Shown here: positions 32,400-45,999 of the stretch, one piece after another | Position numbering within the stretch: position 1 is the first letter of the stretch | Layout of the letters: every line of letters begins with the position of its first letter | Assembly: GCA_015680685.1 (NCBI GenBank) | Contig: MNCI01029287.1 | Coordinates: 77,768 to 141,767, forward strand | DNA from: Gnetum montanum | Taxonomy: Eukaryota > Streptophyta > Gnetopsida > Gnetales > Gnetaceae | Reading direction: 5' to 3' | Length of the DNA: 64,000 nt | Position numbers and translations under genes: made by a program | The notes under the pieces: model-generated | Databases searched by the model: none | Told to the model about the DNA's origin: nothing | What the model saw: the letters and a program-made list of their open reading frames with translations, nothing else

Positions 32400-35300
32400 A
32401 TGGAAACCCTCATCGCTAAGAAATACAAACTTGGTCGCAAAATTGGGAGCGGTTCCTTTGGAGAAATCTATACAGGTCAGAATGCAATTCAGTTATGTTT
32501 CCGCGCTTTTCTCAGCTTTTTGTTTTTTGTTTTTACTTTTTTTAAATGGCTGCATGTTTCGTACACGGGATTTGGTATTTGATCCATTTTTGTTAGGTTA
32601 TGTTGCCGAAACAATTTCGGTGTGGCTAACTTTGGAAATTATTTATTTTTGAAATTCCAGGAATTCATGTCCAGACTAAAGAGCAGGTTGCTATTAAGTT
32701 GGTGCGTGATTCAGCCAAACCCCAGCTAAAATTGCAGCAACAGCTGCTAAGCTTTAGAATTGACTTCTTCAAATTGACAACTTTGTCTGGGATTCTTTCC
32801 GCAAAAATTTCATGTTTTTGGGATCCTTTACCAGGGCGTTCCTCCCTTTTCTAAATACCGCGTTAAAATGAATTGATAGATAGTGCGGTATCATATTGCT
32901 ATAGTATTTTTTCGTACGTGTCATTAAACATAGGCCTTTATATAGGAAAATGAAAATGATCGTTTTGAATTTTTTAGTAATGCAAAAATAATAGTTCTTT
33001 AGGATTTGTGAATGAGATGGGATAGGTGTGGGAATTCTAGTTATTGATCGGATAATTCTCACAGAGCATTGAATCTGTTACGTGAAAGCTGTAGTTTGGC
33101 AATCTTGGTCTTTTGAAGCCGAGCCACGTTCACCATGACTGAACTTGATGTGTAAGTAAATCTATGATAGCTTATTTATGATAATGCATGCTTATAAATC
33201 TTTTATCACGAGAAATCCTCGAGATCTACTGGACAAAAGTTGTTTCAGCCATCGCTTTAAACATAATTTCTTTATATTCCAGCATAAACTGCTCTGAGAG
33301 AACTCTTACAACAAAAAATAAATCGAATTTGGAGATTTAAATATATAAATTGAAGGATGCAGTGAGGGTATTGGGGTAGGTGCAGCCCAAGAAACAACGA
33401 GGCAATATGAATTAAAATATCATCTGCTAGAGCATTGCTGAGTTGGTTAGAGTATATGGCTTGTGGTTTGTGCTGACACACTGACAAAAGTATATTGAAA
33501 GTTGTGAGTGACAGGTTTGATTTTGACGGGTATACTATCTGACATACTGACAAAAATATCCTGAAAGTTTGGGTTGGCTATATGTCTTGGGCTACATATA
33601 GTCACCTATATCTAGTAGCGACAATTGTTAGAGCTGTACTCATTGCTGAAAGTGTCTTTAACAATTTTTCTGTTGTTTTGAAGCATAATTGCTTGTTTTT
33701 GTTACAAAGGCTGAACTCATTGAACCAAAGTTAGAGGCTTTCTAATTGGATTTGTTATGCTTCTAGTAAAAGAATGTTACGTGGAACATGATGGCAAATA
33801 AAATTACTCTGAGTATGACTGTTATGTACAGATTGAATAATCGTCTTATCACGATGATAAACAGTAAGAAGGGAATGGAACGTATTGTATATCAATAGGA
33901 AAGTTGAGAGGCATCCAGGCTTGAATGAGCAGAAGTGTTATAAGTAATGCTGGTCTTTGTAAGGGGCAAGAGAAAAAAAGGTTTGGCTGTCTGCTTATTA
34001 ACAATCAACACAATCTAGAAACGAGGAAAAAATTATTTAGAAAAATTAGTAGAACAATAGTTATAGTGCTTGCATAGATAAGAAGCCTCAAGATTACATA
34101 TAATGCTTACATTCACCAAGACCCCTTGGATCTATCAGATTAGTTTCAAATTTTCTTTTAGGGATTTTAAAAACAATTATAACACAGTGATACTTAGTGG
34201 AATTGAGCCTGTGACCGGGGATTACCAAGCCAAGACTCTTACCACTAAGCTAAGACCTCATTGTTAGTAAAGTTTAACCTTAATTTCTCTGCACACTTGC
34301 TTATGACATGGAATCCCGTAAGCAACAACGTTTTTCTTTCAACTCATTTTTAACTGTTACTCAATTTCCTCTGTCCTTTATAATATATTTTTTGACAGAG
34401 AAATGACTGAGCTTTGCCATGAAAAGGGACTGCCAATTTTCTTATAAAGACGTGTTTTTTGTTCTTCAAAGGCTTTGATCTGAAGTTACCCTACAATGTC
34501 ATTTTAGATTCTAAAACATTTTATCTTATAATATTGGTAGAGGCACTTGCTTCATGGATTCACAGTATATTGTTTATGACCTGTTTACAGAAATCAAATT
34601 AGTAAACCTTTAGTGGGATTATGCTTAAGTCATCAAGTTATGGAGCATTATTAGATGCTAGCAGTCAACCACAAGAACATTTTAGTTTGGGTTTTTAAGT
34701 GTATTTTTATCTTCTTTTTCTGGTTTCTCCTGAACACTAATCAGACTGGTTGTTATGCCATATGGAACCTTTATGAAGTCTTGCAGTATTTTTCCAGCAA
34801 AAGAGTGTTGCCTTTCTGAAATTTTTGCCTGAGCTTGCCTTTTGAGTTACATAGGTGATTTTTTTTCAGACTGAGTGGCATAGAGGACAAGAAAATGAGC
34901 TGTAGAAACATAAATTAGTCAGCAAACTAAAATCTGAAAACTTAGAAAAGATGGAAAGCAAGAACAATATTTGGAATGAGAAATCGAAACTGATGCTTGT
35001 ATTCTATTAAAGCGTACAATTTGCAAGCAATGAAATCAATGTTTCAAGGTTTCTCAGGCATAGTCATTGTGTTCTTAGTATTCTAGAGCAAGGAATGTTT
35101 TATTTATACTTTTGAAGGGGTCTCTTTATTTCTAATTTTGAAAGTGATGATAATATTATGTTAATATTATTGCTTTTGACAACAAGCAATTAACATAAAC
35201 CTGGATGAAGAAATCTATTTATGATATACTTAAACATCTAGATGGTTTTTAATTTTATGAGAAACTTCTGATGGAAGAATTTGAACCTTGACTTTTAATT

Positions 35301-38300
35301 AATGGATTGTTTAGCAGGTTGCATTTCATAAAACATGGGTAAACAAACTGTGGAGAGAGCTTACTATGTTGTATCTGTTGGTCTTGCAGCTGCATCTTTA
35401 TAAATGAGCTAAATTGATTACTTAAAAAAACATGCTAAACAGATTTGCAGTCATTTCAAGATTAGCAGGGGGATCCTGAATTTGTTATTGACTTATCCTC
35501 AGATGGCTAATTCAACAATCTTCTAATTCACAGGGTATTAGCATCACATTAACACAATATTAGTTAATATTGTCCTAAGCAGTATCCTCATTAGCAAACG
35601 ATCCTACTGATGAGGTCATCCTATTACGATGGACAAATCAATGTCCAAAGGTATTATTTGATCCTACTAATGACTCACAACATTGCAACATGGTGTACTT
35701 CCCCATGGACAAACCTTCTTATGCACAGTTTTAATTATTTACCATGATCTAGTGTGCAGTCTAAATCATACCTTTACTCTTCCTTTCCAGTCCCAAGTCT
35801 TATGCTTAGCAAGGAAATTATAGAACCTCCACATAGTTGACACAGCTATGGCTATAGGCAACAGCATATGGATGTAAACATAGGTCTCTGTGGAAGGAGA
35901 TAAATGCTTTAAGAATTGAGCTTCAGGCCAAAGCCCATGCTCTTGGTTACTTAACTGGTGATAAGAATGGGTAAAGCAAAACTAGGCTGAAATTTAGAAG
36001 TCTACAACTCTGCTAGATGAGTGGCACCTTAAGGAAGAATTCACAATTGAATAATACTTTAGACATACCTTATAAGTCATCTATAATTTCTAAAGTTAAC
36101 AGATTTGTCAATTAACAGCTGACTATATCTCTATAAGGGTTTACTGAATTGATGCAAGAGACCTCTTATGATTATTTAGTGACCCCATTGTATTTGTAGT
36201 ATGTTTTTTAGTGGTAAGAAATGGAATTCCTACTTAATAAGTTTTTATTAAGGTGCAAATTTTTGGTTTAGGTGTTGCAACTTGCCATCCTGATTATGTT
36301 CCAATGTTCCATAACGGAATCAAACTGAAACTGAAGTTTTACTTATATCCATTGGGCCCTTTTTGGATCTGTTGGACAGAGCACTTTCAGAATTTCTTTT
36401 ACAGATTAAAAAAAATTTATAACTTAACATTGCCCACTAGAATTGAACCTGTGACCTGGGTTTTCCATGTCAAGGCTCTTTCCACTAAAGCAATCAATAG
36501 CTAAAATCTCCAACTTTAGGATAAGCCCATTCAACTGATGGTGAGTGACACTAATTAACTGTCATTTCAAGACATTTCTTAATTTGAGATATCGTGATAG
36601 TATCTGTACCAACATATGGGTTGTGAACTCTTGTTATGGACAATTTGATGGTTTTATTATAGTGCTGTTTTCATATGTGGCCTGTAGATAGGTGAGAAGG
36701 AGCAGGATGGAAGTGTGTGCAGTTTTGAAGGCTGTAGGATGGTAGACATAATCTAGGTTGCAACTTTTTTGGTTGAGTTAATAGTAATAAATGTGCTATT
36801 GAGGATTTTAAACATTGCAGATTCCAGATAATTTGGATGTCTCACGAATGCTTTTGCCAGAAAGCCATGGGCATAGTATCATTTGTACAAGCAAAACTAG
36901 TGGTATTGCCACACGACATTAAAACAATGGATTTCTGAATGTTCTCTTACAGTACTGAATAATTTTCAATTGCTTTGATTACAGAACACAAACTCTGTAT
37001 TCTTGGGTATTTGTTAGTTGTTATACAACAGTTGTTTTGTCAGCAGTATTTTAAATAACAATCTGGTCAAGCAATGAATTCATGTAGCTGATCCAATTTT
37101 GTTGGGACAAGGCTAGGATGATGATGATGGAATTTGGTTGAGTGATATAGTCTCTAATCAGTGTTTAGGCTATTCTTGTAGTGGTGGTAAAATGAATGCT
37201 AACTTTCATGTACCTCATTCTCATCAGACCACATTTGAAATGTTTTTAGTAAAAGAAACATTCACTATTGTTTGAATGTTTTTAGTAATCAGTCATCTTT
37301 GTTATACAACATTGTTTCCTCTTTTTACAGGAGAATGTTCATACCAAACATCCTCAGTTGTCATATGAAGCAAAGCTGTACAAGGTACTTTGTGGTGGAA
37401 GTAAGTAACCATTTGTTGCTTTTGATTTATACATTAAATTTAATGCCAGTTGTCTTAAAAGCCTCTTGCTTATATTTGATGGTAAATATAGATGGTATCC
37501 CCCAAATCAAGTGGTATGGTACAGAGGGAGATTACAATATATTAGTTATTGAATTATTGGGTCCAAGTCTTGAGGATTTATTTCTGTTTTGTGGACGGAA
37601 GTTTTCACTAAAGACAGTGCTTATGTTGGCTGAACAACTGGTAAGCACAGATTGTGAGCTTCTGATTTATACCAAAGCTCAATTCCTTTTAAGTTTTATG
37701 TGCTCTTTTCTGTTTTATCTAATGGTATTATTCTCTTGGCGGTATCTCATGTTATAATTATGTAGATCAACAGGATTGAATTCATGCATTCAAGATGTTA
37801 TTTACATAGGGATGTCAAGCCCGATAACTTCCTCATGGGTCTTGGACAGAAAGCAAACCAGGTACAAAAGGCTATATTTCTTTCTGGTGTGGACTTTAGG
37901 TTATCGATGCTTTTTGTTGTTGTTTTTGTTTTCTCCCCTCAAATGAATGATTCTGAGTTCAGTTTAATTGTGTTTCACTTCTATACAGGTGTATGTGATT
38001 GACTTTGGTCTGTCAAAAAAATTTGCTGATCCAGTCACTGGACGTCATATTCCTTACAGGTATTGTGGACATATCTGTTTTTCTACAATAATCAAATGGT
38101 ATTTGACCGGTTAAAATAAATTAAGTACTCATTTAAATAGGTAGTGCGGCATGAGTGTTAAGATCAGGTTAGCAGAACTGATTTGTGAGTCAAAAACATT
38201 TGGATTGTTAGAATTGTTGATTACACATCTCTTGAATGACAAGCAGTTATAAATTTCTTTTGATAATTTAAATCTATGGCTTATAATCAATATTCAGTTC

Positions 38301-41300
38301 TGCAATCATTTAAAATGGTACAAACACCTGTGCACCTCCAATTTTTTCAGTCACTTATAATAGTTTTCATATCAATTTTTGTTGTAACTCAAAATCTGAA
38401 AATTTTTAGGACTAACAAGAGTCTTACTGGAACTGCTCGCTATGCAAGTATACCAACTCATCAGGGCATTGGTAAGTCTGTTTTCATGGATTTTGTAGCC
38501 TCTATAATACACATGAATCTTATCTTATCTCAAACACTGCAGAACAAGGTCGTCGAGATGATCTGGAATCACTCGGTTATGTTCTTTTGTACTTTTTAAG
38601 GGGCAGGTATGAGTCTATACCAGAAACTGGAAGGATCCCATCAATTACGTGGTTGAATTTTTGTGTATTTGTATAATGTAAGCTACATTTTTACAACCTC
38701 ACTAAGACTATACTATTGGTTTGCTCTTAATTTGATGCAGCAATTATTTTGCATCCCTAGGTAATTCTTTTTTAAGCATATATGAAGTTTATGGTTATTT
38801 AATGGGATATAGAACTATAAAACTAGGTCAAAATAGGAAAAACCAATCAAGTAGAGAAATGAATAAACAAAAAACCCAGCCAGCAAAACAATGCGGAGCT
38901 CTTATTTGTCTTCTTTACTTAAGAATTTAGTATCTGCAAGTAATGGTAAAAACTTAAAAGTCAGTAACCTTAAAAATCTAGGGTTGGATGCAAGTAGGGA
39001 AAACTTGGCGTGAAAGTTGGATGGAGAATTTGGCATGTTAAAAATAAAGATTTTATAATCATGCTATTAAATGGGAGAAATTTGAAATTCACCTCAGAAT
39101 TTTTAAAAATGCCTGTGCACAGTTTTCTCTGAAAGTTGGGCCTTTCGAGAAAAGTGAAGTGGAGACCTTTTCAAAAGTGTAATCATTTTGCATGTACGTC
39201 TGAAAAATGAACATTTTCATTTGGAAAGAAAGAGTTGGAATAAATTGCCATGGTGATAATAAATCATCAAATCTGAACATATAATTAGAATAAGTACTAA
39301 GCTTCAGCTATCCTAATTTCTGCGAATCTCTCCTATTCATGTCTTGGTTTCTACGAGTGATTAAAAAGTTGGCAAAACAATTTTTTTGGCTTCCTGAAAA
39401 CGTTGGAAAATTTAAAAAATTGGTAAACATTCAGGAAAAAGTTGGCATGTTTTAAAAGGAAATATTTCAGAGGTTTCATATTGCACATCATATAAATATG
39501 CATAATAAACATAGACAACACAATTAAAGACAGAAGCTACAAAATATATTAACAGAAAACATAATCAACATTTAAAGTTGCAAGCTATATAACTATAAAC
39601 TTAAAATACTATTAAAGTTCAGTATCCAAATACTTTTTGAATTTATTTTTTCAGTATCCACCCTAATAGCTGCAAATGTTTTTGCATCTTGCTCCATTTC
39701 TAAATATTTATTCATGATTATCACAAGCTTTTTTTCTAAATTTACATCAAAAGATGTCTAAGCTTTTTTTAGCCATGTCAACTATATCTTTATTCAGAAT
39801 GTCATTATCATCATTATCACTCTCACTGTTAGAGTCATCATATTCTAGAAGATCAGCAGAAAAATCATCCTAATCATTAATTGGTACATTATAAGTGCTT
39901 TGAGACTTAGAAGGAGAAGAGAAATCTTGTTAACTAATTTTTATTAAATTTTTAACTCTAATTAAGTTAGAGGAATTCTGAATTTAATTTTTTTCAACTG
40001 AAATAAATTATAAATATTTTATTTTATTTAAAATACTGTTTCAAAGAAGTCATTTTTTCGCAACTTTTTTAAAAAAGTTGGTCAACAATGTCATGCCGAA
40101 TTGGTGACCTTTCATGATGAAAAATTCAGCGACTTGTTCCCAAAGTGGCAAGAAATTGGTGACTTTTTAATCATTGGTTTCTGCAGTGATCCAGAATACA
40201 GATGTGTATGCTAGTTGATAGTGTCAAACTTTGCATCGTAAGGACATTCAAATTGCGTTCTCTCCTTTTGCCCTGTGTCCAAATTTTTCTAATTTTATCA
40301 CTTAGGAAATCTGCCACATTATGTTGTGTCCATTTTGTGCAATTGTAACTAGTCTGCTTCTAGAGTATTCCTAATAAAATGATACTTCACACCAGGACAC
40401 CAATATAATTTGTTGTTACACTTTTTTTTTAAAAAAAAATTTCAGCTGAAGCCACTCAACAATTCATCTGAGCCAAGTATTGTTGGGCTGCTTTAGTAAA
40501 CTTATTTGACAAAAGAGTGATCAAACCATTGTTTGAACTTACTCCAAGCAGTAATGTTCCCTTGTGAATGAGAACCATGTATTAGATATGACGTAATCAG
40601 ATGTACTATTCTTTGTTAAATCTGAGGCTTTCTGAAACTGTTCATTTGGAGAACCAAACAAAACTTATTTTTGGAACCCGATTTCCTATCAGGATATTCT
40701 AGACACACCAATTTTCCAATGTAGTAATAGAATTTGGCTTTTGCAATGCCCCATGATTTTGAAAGAGAACCCTTTAGATTACCCGATACTAGCTCAAACA
40801 ATAAAGCTCACAAAAACAAAGGAACCGTCCATCAAGCTTTGATGCCGTCCTGTTACAAAATTACGGACGAACAATACTAATAACACCAAGATAGAAATAA
40901 TAAATGCACACAAATCATAGAAAAGTTTGTGGTTAGCCTATGCTATGTGAAACCAATATAACGTTCTTATTCTTCTATATTGCTTTAAAGAATGAAGCTG
41001 TAACAAGAACCAAGCCTTACCTCTTAAAAAGTGCTTCCCTCAGTCTCTTTCATAGTCATGTTCACTAGAGTTTTGAATATGGATAAATATCCAAGATTCT
41101 TTGGTTACAATCAAACCATAAGGTTAACGCCCACTTGATATGATCTAACTTGAGTTTATTACGTGATGCTAAACTTAGGTTAGCCTATTATGAAAGGCCA
41201 TATATTCCTTTTTCACAATTTAAAGGTTAAACACTACATTAAAAAAATGGAAAATCATTGTGATTTCACTATACAACACTTTCTACTGGAACCCTTGGTC

Positions 41301-44300
41301 CCAGCTTTTTGAAATTTGCTCTTAGTCAATTTTTAATTCAATTTCTGTTCTAACCTGAATTATTTGGCAAACGAATGGTTTGCAGCCTTCCATGGCAAGG
41401 TTTGAAGGCAGCCAACAAAAAGCAAAAGTATGAAAAAATACATGAGAAGAAGATGGCCACTCCCACTGAAGTAAAGTGTTTAGCCATGCCTCATCACTTT
41501 TGTTTCAGGTCTTGTAGCTATAGTTTGCCAATTATGTTATATCTAGATTCATCTAATTTCCGTAATGTGTGTACAGCTATTGTGCAAGTCACTAACCACC
41601 GAATTCACATCATACTTCCGTTACATTCAAAGTTTGCAATTCAGTGACAAGCCAGATTATGCCTACTTGAAGAATTTATTTCGTGAATTGTTTATTCGAC
41701 AAGGTAAGCCATATTATATTTTTCTTTCAAAGGCTTGTTATAAAGAAATATTATTTGTATGTTTTTATATCAGAAATGTCAAACAGGATTACTTAACCCT
41801 GCATAAGATTTGGTAAAATAGTTATGAAAATTTGCATCGTTATCCTTGATTTTAATAAGATTATCCTAGATGACAAGTAAGTGTGTGAATCATTAATTCT
41901 TTATTTCTCACATGCTAGTATCTAATTTACAAAAATTGCAGAAAAGCAATATCTTTGTCTTATTTTTGGTTTCGTTTCCTGCTCTCAGTTTTGTGCTAAT
42001 TTTTGACCCTAGGTTTTGAATACGATTATGTTTTTGATTGGACCATCTTAAAGTACCAACAAGCACAGAGTTCTGGATCAGTGCCAAAACCGCTGGTAAG
42101 AATTTATTCCTTTTTTGTAGCCTTCTTTTTGGTAATAAGTATTCATCTGATTCTCATATCTCCCATTCCGACCAGAAGATTATAATTTTTTTATGTATTT
42201 TGTTTTATTAAATTTTTGAACCATAATTTTATCAGTGCTTTGTAATATTTTTTTATCTTTAATGTTTTATTAGTCGGCACAGCAAGATCTGGGCAGTGGA
42301 GCACGGCAATCATCTGCTACATTTGGTGCAGGTATGCTGTTTAAAGAAATGAAATATTAATTCGTCTTCAGTGCAGATCTTGCTTTTTTTGGGGATACAT
42401 ATGATATTAACAGGGTAGAAAACACTACTAAAATTAAAAGGGAATTTTTGGGAAAAGGTGTGTTTCAGAATCAACTTGCATTGTATTTTCAGTGAACTGA
42501 TATGCAAATCTTGGGAACATGTTTCTTGGATTTCTAGATCAGACTTCCAACCTTTAGTGTTATTCTCAATTTAACGTGCATTTGTTGTTGATCATTCATT
42601 CAGTTGTACATACTTTTAAGCTTTTGTTGTTTGGTTGCGTCTTTTGATCTGTTCATTGGCTTACCCTATTCTTAATTAATTGCTATCTCCTAATTTTTAG
42701 AAAATAAGAGATTTCGTATGCAGCAATGTGTTGTTTGCATCCTTCTTGTTGATAGCAAGTATTACTAAACCTGCTTAGTTTTGTATTATATACTGCCATG
42801 CTTGTAAATGATTGTTTTCTGTGATAGCCAACACAGGGCACATAATCGCCCTCTTAAATAATGCAGGAAAATGGGAGACCAGCTACAATGATTCATATTT
42901 TGTTTTAGTTATCTATTGGAGATGCCTTTAGTGACTTAATGATTAGGATTTCATATCAACACACCTGACACCATTTAAATGGCAAAGCCTTCCTCCAAAG
43001 GATAACATCCAAAAGGTAAAGAAACAAATTACTTCTTCCTTTGTGTCAATGTATCGAGCTTGCATTCTGCTAAGTTCTACAACAATATAATTTTAGAGAC
43101 AGAAAGGTAAAGAAACAAATTTATGTAAAATTTATACATGCTTGAGTTTTAGTAACAGATTCAAAAAATGCGTGAACATGTATATTCTTAATTGCTTAAT
43201 ATTTGAGCACCTGATTGATTGTTGATGCCCCAATAGTGCAATTATCTGTTGGTCTGTTAGCTAAGATTTGGGAAGAATGGCAAAAAATGTATCGAGTACT
43301 ACCTTATTTTATAAAATGGAGAAATAGGCTTTTAAATTGGCAACATCTCCTCTTGAAAACTGGTTTACTCACCAAATTGGTTGAGCTTGTTCGATAATAA
43401 TGAACTGTTCATTTTCTTCAGCACAAAATGAGAAAACATCAGATAATACTGTGTATTTATATTATTATACAGTTGGAAATGAACTTCTGACAAAAAACAG
43501 AGTTAAAAGTGGAAACAATTCAGAATGATATTGAGTTTGTAAGTCGTGGAATTGCACGATTGAAAAGTGAATGTATTGATCAGTAGCTGTCTGAATATGT
43601 TTTATTTTTGACCATGATGTCTGTTTCTTTGTGCACGTAGACTTAATGTTGCAATTCCTCATAATTTTGTTAGCATGAGCTATACTTTCAAAGCTCAATC
43701 TGACCCGTGACAATTCTTTAGCTTCCTTGAGACTAACTTCTAATTTTGCAAATAGCTGTTACTTTTGATGCTGACAAACCAATTTGATTAGTCAATGCAT
43801 TGCTTGTTTCTCCAGCTATGTGAATTGGTCGATTAGTTAAATTCGTTTTTAATTGTGACGGGAAATTTGAAGAGATGATTATACAATCTTTATTATTTAT
43901 TGGATGCTTGGCTGTTTGAAGTTTTCAAAAAAAAAAAAATTTTGGGGAAAATTTTGTCCTTTCTCTTCCGTTAATGTTATTGTAGTAGTATTTTATGGTT
44001 CATGTTTCCGTGGGACAACACAAAATACTCAAAGCTAACCCAATAAATAAGTGATTGAATCTTTATCCAAAACTTTTTGAATCTTAAATTTCTATATCTT
44101 TCAACTTGTTGGATAAATGATTCCTATATATTCATCACGAGGTATAGGTTTGTTTATTTGTTTTTATTGTTGACTTAACCATGATTGACATGCAGCTGCC
44201 GGCACTGTTCATGAGCAAACTGAAACTGCCGAATTGCCAAAGGAGGCTAATAGACAAAATTATGTTGCAAGTTCCCAAATGAATGTAAGAGAGAGATCTA

Positions 44301-44825
44301 AATACCATTGTCACAAATAGCAGTTTTTCTGTATTCAGAGGATGTTCTCTATTTCCTCAGTTGCCATAACTTGGAATGGCACATTTGAGTTCCTTTTTAA
44401 CGTCCAAGACATGCTTGAGATGTTTGTATCATTTTCACTTTATTATAATTTTCTTACGGAAAAACAATTCGATGGAGCAGATTAATTCATCTCAAGCGGC
44501 AAAGGTGACGCAGACATCGTCAGATAGATCATTTGTGAAGCGTGTCATGGTGGGAAAGCTTCATCTTCCGGTAGCTGAACGACCTCCTACGTATGGTGCA
44601 GGCTCAAATAAGAGAGTATGTTTCATTGACTTATTTTCTCTAATCTAAAGATTTCATATTCAATTATCTCTGTTGCTTTCGAATCATTAGTCCAATTAGT
44701 GGTTTATGTGTGGTTTCTTCTAATTGATATGAACATTCAAATACAAATTATTGTAGGCACAAAATGCACACCTGGAAAGTTCGAGGAGGAACCACACATT
44801 TTCAGTCAACCTGAAGAGGCCTTAG
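32400..44825 (+). CDS. CKL: Casein kinase 1-like Ser/Thr protein kinase, 15 exons, 424 aa
   Basis: Phosphorylates Ser/Thr on acidic or primed substrates; plant CK1-like kinases act in signalling at membranes, microtubules and nucleus. Exons: 32400-32475, 32661-32701, 37331-37400, 37492-37640, 37766-37861, 37989-38059, 38410-38471, 38543-38606, 41386-41470, 41577-41703, 42013-42095, 42274-42331, 44196-44284, 44481-44615, 44757-44825. All introns are GT-AG and phases join to 1275 bases. Kinase domain residues 9-295: GSGSFG (16-21), VAIK (Lys38), [10 protein letters not shown] (84-93), HRDVKPDN (126-133), DFG (149-151), TGTARYAS (174-181), basic KKQKYEK (221-227), [10 protein letters not shown] (286-295). 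The tail (296-424) is Ser/Gln-rich with a basic C-terminus. Oddity: S-I-P-T-H-Q-G where the family has S-I/V/M-N-T-H-L-G. Exon calls are by eye; expression is untested. Confidence 0.92.
33428..33540 (+). mobile_element. Possible SINE of a second, plus-strand type
   Basis: TGCTGAGTTGGTTAGAGTAT resembles a tRNA A-box region, and GTGACAGGTTTGATTTTGAC a B-box region, about 65 bases apart. A short internal duplication follows (CTGACAYACTGACAAAARTAT). No tail or TSD is clear. Confidence 0.35.
34165..34258 (-). mobile_element. tRNA-derived SINE relic in kinase intron 2
   Basis: The minus strand reads TTAGCTTAGTGGTAAGAGTC (A box) and CACAGGCTCAATTCC (B box), then an AT-rich tail. Same family as 46990-47107 and 61945-62058. 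Confidence 0.65.
36405..36500 (-). mobile_element. tRNA-derived SINE relic in kinase intron 2
   Basis: The minus strand reads TTAGTGGAAAGAGCCTTGAC, then ACAGGTTCAATTCTAG (B box) and a tail shared with the other copies (GGGCAATGTTAAGTTATAAA). Confidence 0.7.
38607..41385 (+). other. Intron 8 of the kinase gene (2.8 kb)
   Basis: Holds a small DNA-transposon-like insertion at 39353-40173. The rest is AT-rich with no recognised feature. Confidence 0.7.
39353..40173. mobile_element. Small DNA-transposon-like insertion in intron 8
   Basis: Flanked on both sides by TTGGTTTCT (39344-39352 and 40174-40182), a perfect 9-bp direct repeat. The ends are inverted: TGATTAAAAAGT from 39358 and its complement ACTTTTTAATCA ending at 40173. 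Inside each end, 'aaaaagttgg' or 'aattggtgac' words recur as subterminal repeats. The minus strand at about 39915-39770 reads an acidic segment ([12 protein letters not shown]) that may be a scrap of a transposase. A TSD of 9 would fit Mutator-like, and 8 hAT-like, elements. Class is uncertain. Confidence 0.5.
42332..44195 (+). other. Intron 12 of the kinase gene (1.9 kb)
   Basis: AT-rich, GT...AG, with a poly-A run near 43928. Nothing else recognised. Confidence 0.7.
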
Positions 44826-45990
44826 CGTCTTGGAAAGTTTTTGGAGATGCCTTGTCTCTTTCTGCCAAGAAAGGGTTGTTCCACCAACTAGTGTATTTGT
44901 GTCACATGTATGTTAATATGCTTTACCTGATTTAAAGGGAAACTTGCCCTTTAATTGTGGTCATCGAAATATTCAGAAATCCACATGTTCATTGTATTAT
45001 ATTTGGTACGATAGAGATTGTTAGCTTGTAAGTTCATTGATTTTGCCGAAGGTATCACATAAATTGCCGATAAACTATACAACAGGTCTGATCCAAATAA
45101 TAGTTGATGGCATACCATACATTAACAGGATTTGATCTTGTGAAGCCCGTGTTTGTAGCATGATTGCTCAAAGTATTCGTGCCTTAAAAAAAAGATAACG
45201 ATGAATTTGCTAGACTCTGCTGTTATGATCCTACCAACATCTCTTGTGATGATAAATAAAATACCCCTTTCATGTTTAAAACTTAATACATTGAGATACA
45301 GTTATGCTCTGTTGAAGCAGGTGTAAAATGTCATCGCCAAAATTGATGCCAAATTAAAGCAAACAAAGGCTTAATTTGCCTACATTCATTATGCGGTCAA
45401 AATACAAGAAGTTTTTTTGGTGAAGTTGTGTCGGATTTTGCTTTATTCTTTATTTGTAATTTCATTAAATCATCTTTAAATTGTTTTTCCCTATGTTTGG
45501 CTTTTTATTGGTGGCCTTCTTCAAAAAACAATGTAGTAATTTTTTATAATAAGTGCATCATCTAATCCTTATATTCACATAGCCCAAACTGTCTAAGATG
45601 TCATTGTTGTCATTTATTTAAAATAGAAGACACTAGAAGCCTTCCTCTAATCTCTACATTGTGTAGTTTATTTCTTGTAACATTCAATATTGATGTAAGC
45701 ATTTGCACTTTTGCTACATTTTGGCCACTCTAATTTGTTATTCATGCTTCTTTTATGTACATTTTATTGGAATTCTTTTATCACATAAAACATGAAGAGT
45801 GCATCACCATTCTGGCTATTTTGCCTTAATTCTATTTCTTGTATCTTTATCAATTTCACCATTTGATTTTAGGTAGTAGAGTTGCAAAGAGGAACTTTTT
45901 GGTCTTCAATTGTTACTTCTATTTTACTAATATAGATGATTTTATATTAAGTAATAGTATTGTAAACTATGTAATAATATTGTAAGATTT
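44826..45990. other. Kinase 3' UTR and AT-rich spacer
   Basis: Begins with the probable 3' UTR after the stop at 44825. An AATAAA-like motif occurs near 45255. No further genes were seen up to the inverted repeat. Confidence 0.45.
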
Positions 45991-45999
45991 GTTAAGCTT

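Larger units (their letters stand above)
32702..37330 (+). other. Intron 2 of the kinase gene (4.6 kb)
   Basis: AT-rich intron between GTGCGT and TTTTTACAG. Contains two tRNA-derived SINE relics (34165-34258 and 36405-36500) and a SINE-like segment at 33428-33540 with a weak A box and B box (AGGTTTGATTTTGA). Otherwise nothing recognised. Such length is common in gymnosperm genes. Confidence 0.7.

Noticed and set aside
32769-33062. Open minus-strand stretch of 97 codons in kinase intron 2
   Set aside because: Low-complexity Ile/Lys/Phe-rich translation of AT-rich intron with no domain or repeat support.
36405-36500. Possible functional tRNA gene
   Set aside because: A and B boxes exist, but no cloverleaf with acceptor stem can be drawn, and the body with its tail is repeated elsewhere; a SINE explains it.
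44826-44935. A longer kinase tail by reading on after the stop in another frame
   Set aside because: The phase set by the exon 14/15 splice leads to the stop at 44825, and a basic C-terminus is plausible for the family.
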